DNA of 7,815 nt. It comes from Oxalobacteraceae bacterium (lineage in GTDB: Bacteria; Pseudomonadota; Gammaproteobacteria; Burkholderiales; Burkholderiaceae_D). The stretch covers positions 1 to 7,815 of the forward strand of contig CANKWG010000104.1 in assembly GCA_947487325.1 (NCBI GenBank), given 5' to 3'. Of the stretch, positions 6,996-7,815 are shown one piece after another (the first letter of the stretch is position 1; the number at the start of each line of letters is the position of its first letter). Position numbers and translations under genes: made by a program. The notes below the pieces were generated by a model, which worked only from the letters and a program-made list of their open reading frames with translations, had not been told where the DNA came from and did not search any database.

Positions 6996-7021
6996 CCGGC
7001 GGTGTTGTTACGCATCGCCGG
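6996..7021 (+). other. Strong hairpin in the gltB-gltD gap
   Basis: CCGGCG (6996-7001) pairs with CGCCGG (7016-7021). The stem extends inward by four more pairs (7002-7005 with 7012-7015, two of them G-U), closing a six-base loop. It is GC-rich and followed by CAACCGAACC, not a T-run, so it is not a standard terminator. Between two subunit genes of an operon it may protect the gltB message from 3' decay or tune gltD translation, whose ribosome binding site lies within about 30 bases downstream. Confidence 0.5.
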
Positions 7022-7050
7022 CAACCGAACCAAGGAATTGCGAGAACGTT

Positions 7051-7815
7051 ATGGGAAAAGTCACCGGTTTTCTGGAATATCAGCGCCTGCAAGAGGCCAG
7101 CGAAGCGCCGCAGACGCGTACCAAGCATTACAAGGAGTTCATGCTTCATTTGTCGGACGCGGACGCCAAGGTGCAAGGCGCGCGTTGCATGGATTGCGGT
7201 ATTCCTTTCTGCAACAGCGGCTGCCCAGTCAACAACATCATTCCTGACTGGAATGACCTTGTCTATCACGGCAATTACCGTGAGGCGCTCGACACGCTGC
7301 ACTCCACCAACAACTTCCCTGAATTCACGGGCCGCATTTGTCCTGCGCCTTGTGAATCTGCCTGCACGCTGGGTATCAACGATGATCCGGTAGGTATCAA
7401 GTCGATTGAGCACTTCATCATCGACAAAGGCTGGGAAAACGGTTGGGTTGTGCCGCAGCCAGCTACAGCAAAAACCGGAAAGAAAATAGCGGTTGTGGGT
7501 TCCGGCCCTGCAGGTATGGCGGCTGCGCAGCAGCTCGCGCGCGTGGGTCATGAAGTCACGGTATTCGAAAAAAACGACCGCGTCGGTGGCCTACTGCGCT
7601 ACGGTATTCCTGACTTCAAGATGGAAAAGTCGCACATTGACCGTCGTGTAGAGCAAATGCAGGCCGAGGGCGTGACTTTCCGCACCGGCGTGTTGGTTGG
7701 TAAGGACTTTCCCACCGAGATCATGAATCTCGCCAAGGAAACCGTATCCCCGGAGCAGCTGAAAAAAGAATTCGATGCCGTCATCATCGCCGGTGGTGCC
7801 GAAGTGCCGCGCGAT
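7051..7815 (+). CDS. gltD: Glutamate synthase (NADPH) small (beta) subunit (N-terminal part, cut by window edge)
   Basis: GltD oxidises NADPH on FAD and passes the electrons through 4Fe-4S clusters to GltB. The window holds 255 codons, about half of the family's usual 470-490. The protein starts MGKVTGFLEYQR, the family's typical beginning. Cysteines C46, C49, C54 and C58 (GARCMDCGIPFCNSGCP) and C97, C101 and C105 (GRICPAPCESAC) are the Fe-S ligand sets of the N-terminal domain. The FAD-binding Rossmann motif VVGSGPAGMAAA lies at about 148-159, followed by FEKNDRVGGLLRYGIPDFKM. The NADPH-binding half is beyond the edge. The start is set by homology: nearby Shine-Dalgarno matches are poor (AAGGA at 7032-7036, 14 bases away, or GAGA at 7042-7045, five bases away), so translation may depend partly on coupling to gltB. 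It lies 69 bases after gltB on the same strand, with a hairpin in the gap. Confidence 0.97.
   Translation, partial: MGKVTGFLEYQRLQEASEAPQTRTKHYKEFMLHLSDADAKVQGARCMDCGIPFCNSGCPVNNIIPDWNDLVYHGNYREALDTLHSTNNFPEFTGRICPAPCESACTLGINDDPVGIKSIEHFIIDKGWENGWVVPQPATAKTGKKIAVVGSGPAGMAAAQQLARVGHEVTVFEKNDRVGGLLRYGIPDFKMEKSHIDRRVEQMQAEGVTFRTGVLVGKDFPTEIMNLAKETVSPEQLKKEFDAVIIAGGAEVPRD

Noticed and set aside
6987..7247. Small plus-strand frame overlapping the start of gltD
   Set aside because: It is out of frame with gltD, covers the intergenic hairpin, and has Arg/Gln/Ser-rich composition typical of an out-of-frame reading.
6949..7551. 200-codon minus-strand open frame opposite gltD
   Set aside because: It lies antisense to the clearly coding gltD start and the end of gltB, shows no recognisable family, and is explained by the codon bias of the real genes.

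Overview
The window reads as an ordinary piece of a betaproteobacterial, probably Burkholderiales-type, chromosome of medium GC content. The evidence is the close fit of four proteins to that group's UvrA, SSB, GltB and GltD, the SSB C-terminus DDDIPF, and the long (about 1,560 residue) GltB with a short propeptide. The assignment rests on recognising protein sequence, not on a search.

Layout: (1) 1-505, minus strand: the first 168 codons of uvrA (excision repair ATPase), running off the left edge. (2) 506-782: a divergent regulatory region between uvrA and ssb. It holds a degenerate LexA-like box, a candidate promoter for each gene and a minus-strand hairpin plus T-run in the uvrA leader. 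(3) 783-1262, plus strand: ssb, complete. (4) 1263-1342: a short gap filled by a nested inverted repeat. (5) 1343-2125, plus strand: a complete 260-codon gene of the REP-associated / IS200-like Y1 transposase family, in which the HUH histidines and the usual catalytic tyrosine are replaced. (6) 2126-2295: an AT-rich gap with overlapping hairpins and a duplicated GACCCTA-type motif. (7) 2296-6981, plus strand: gltB, the large subunit of NADPH glutamate synthase, complete. (8) 6982-7050: a short gap with a strong hairpin. (9) 7051-7815, plus strand: the first 255 codons of gltD, the small subunit, running off the right edge.

The genes form two functional groups. uvrA and ssb are a divergent DNA repair and replication pair, a classic SOS arrangement. 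gltB and gltD form an operon for the two subunits of glutamate synthase: GltD takes electrons from NADPH, and GltB uses them with glutamine-derived ammonia and 2-oxoglutarate to make glutamate.

The least ordinary part is the transposase-family gene between these groups. It has an intact reading frame, a good ribosome binding site, a family-type C-terminal region with an AT-hook-like RGRPRK motif, and structured or repeated DNA on both sides. Its catalytic residues appear lost, which suggests a domesticated DNA-binding protein rather than an active transposase. I see no CRISPR array, tRNA, rRNA or prophage in the window.
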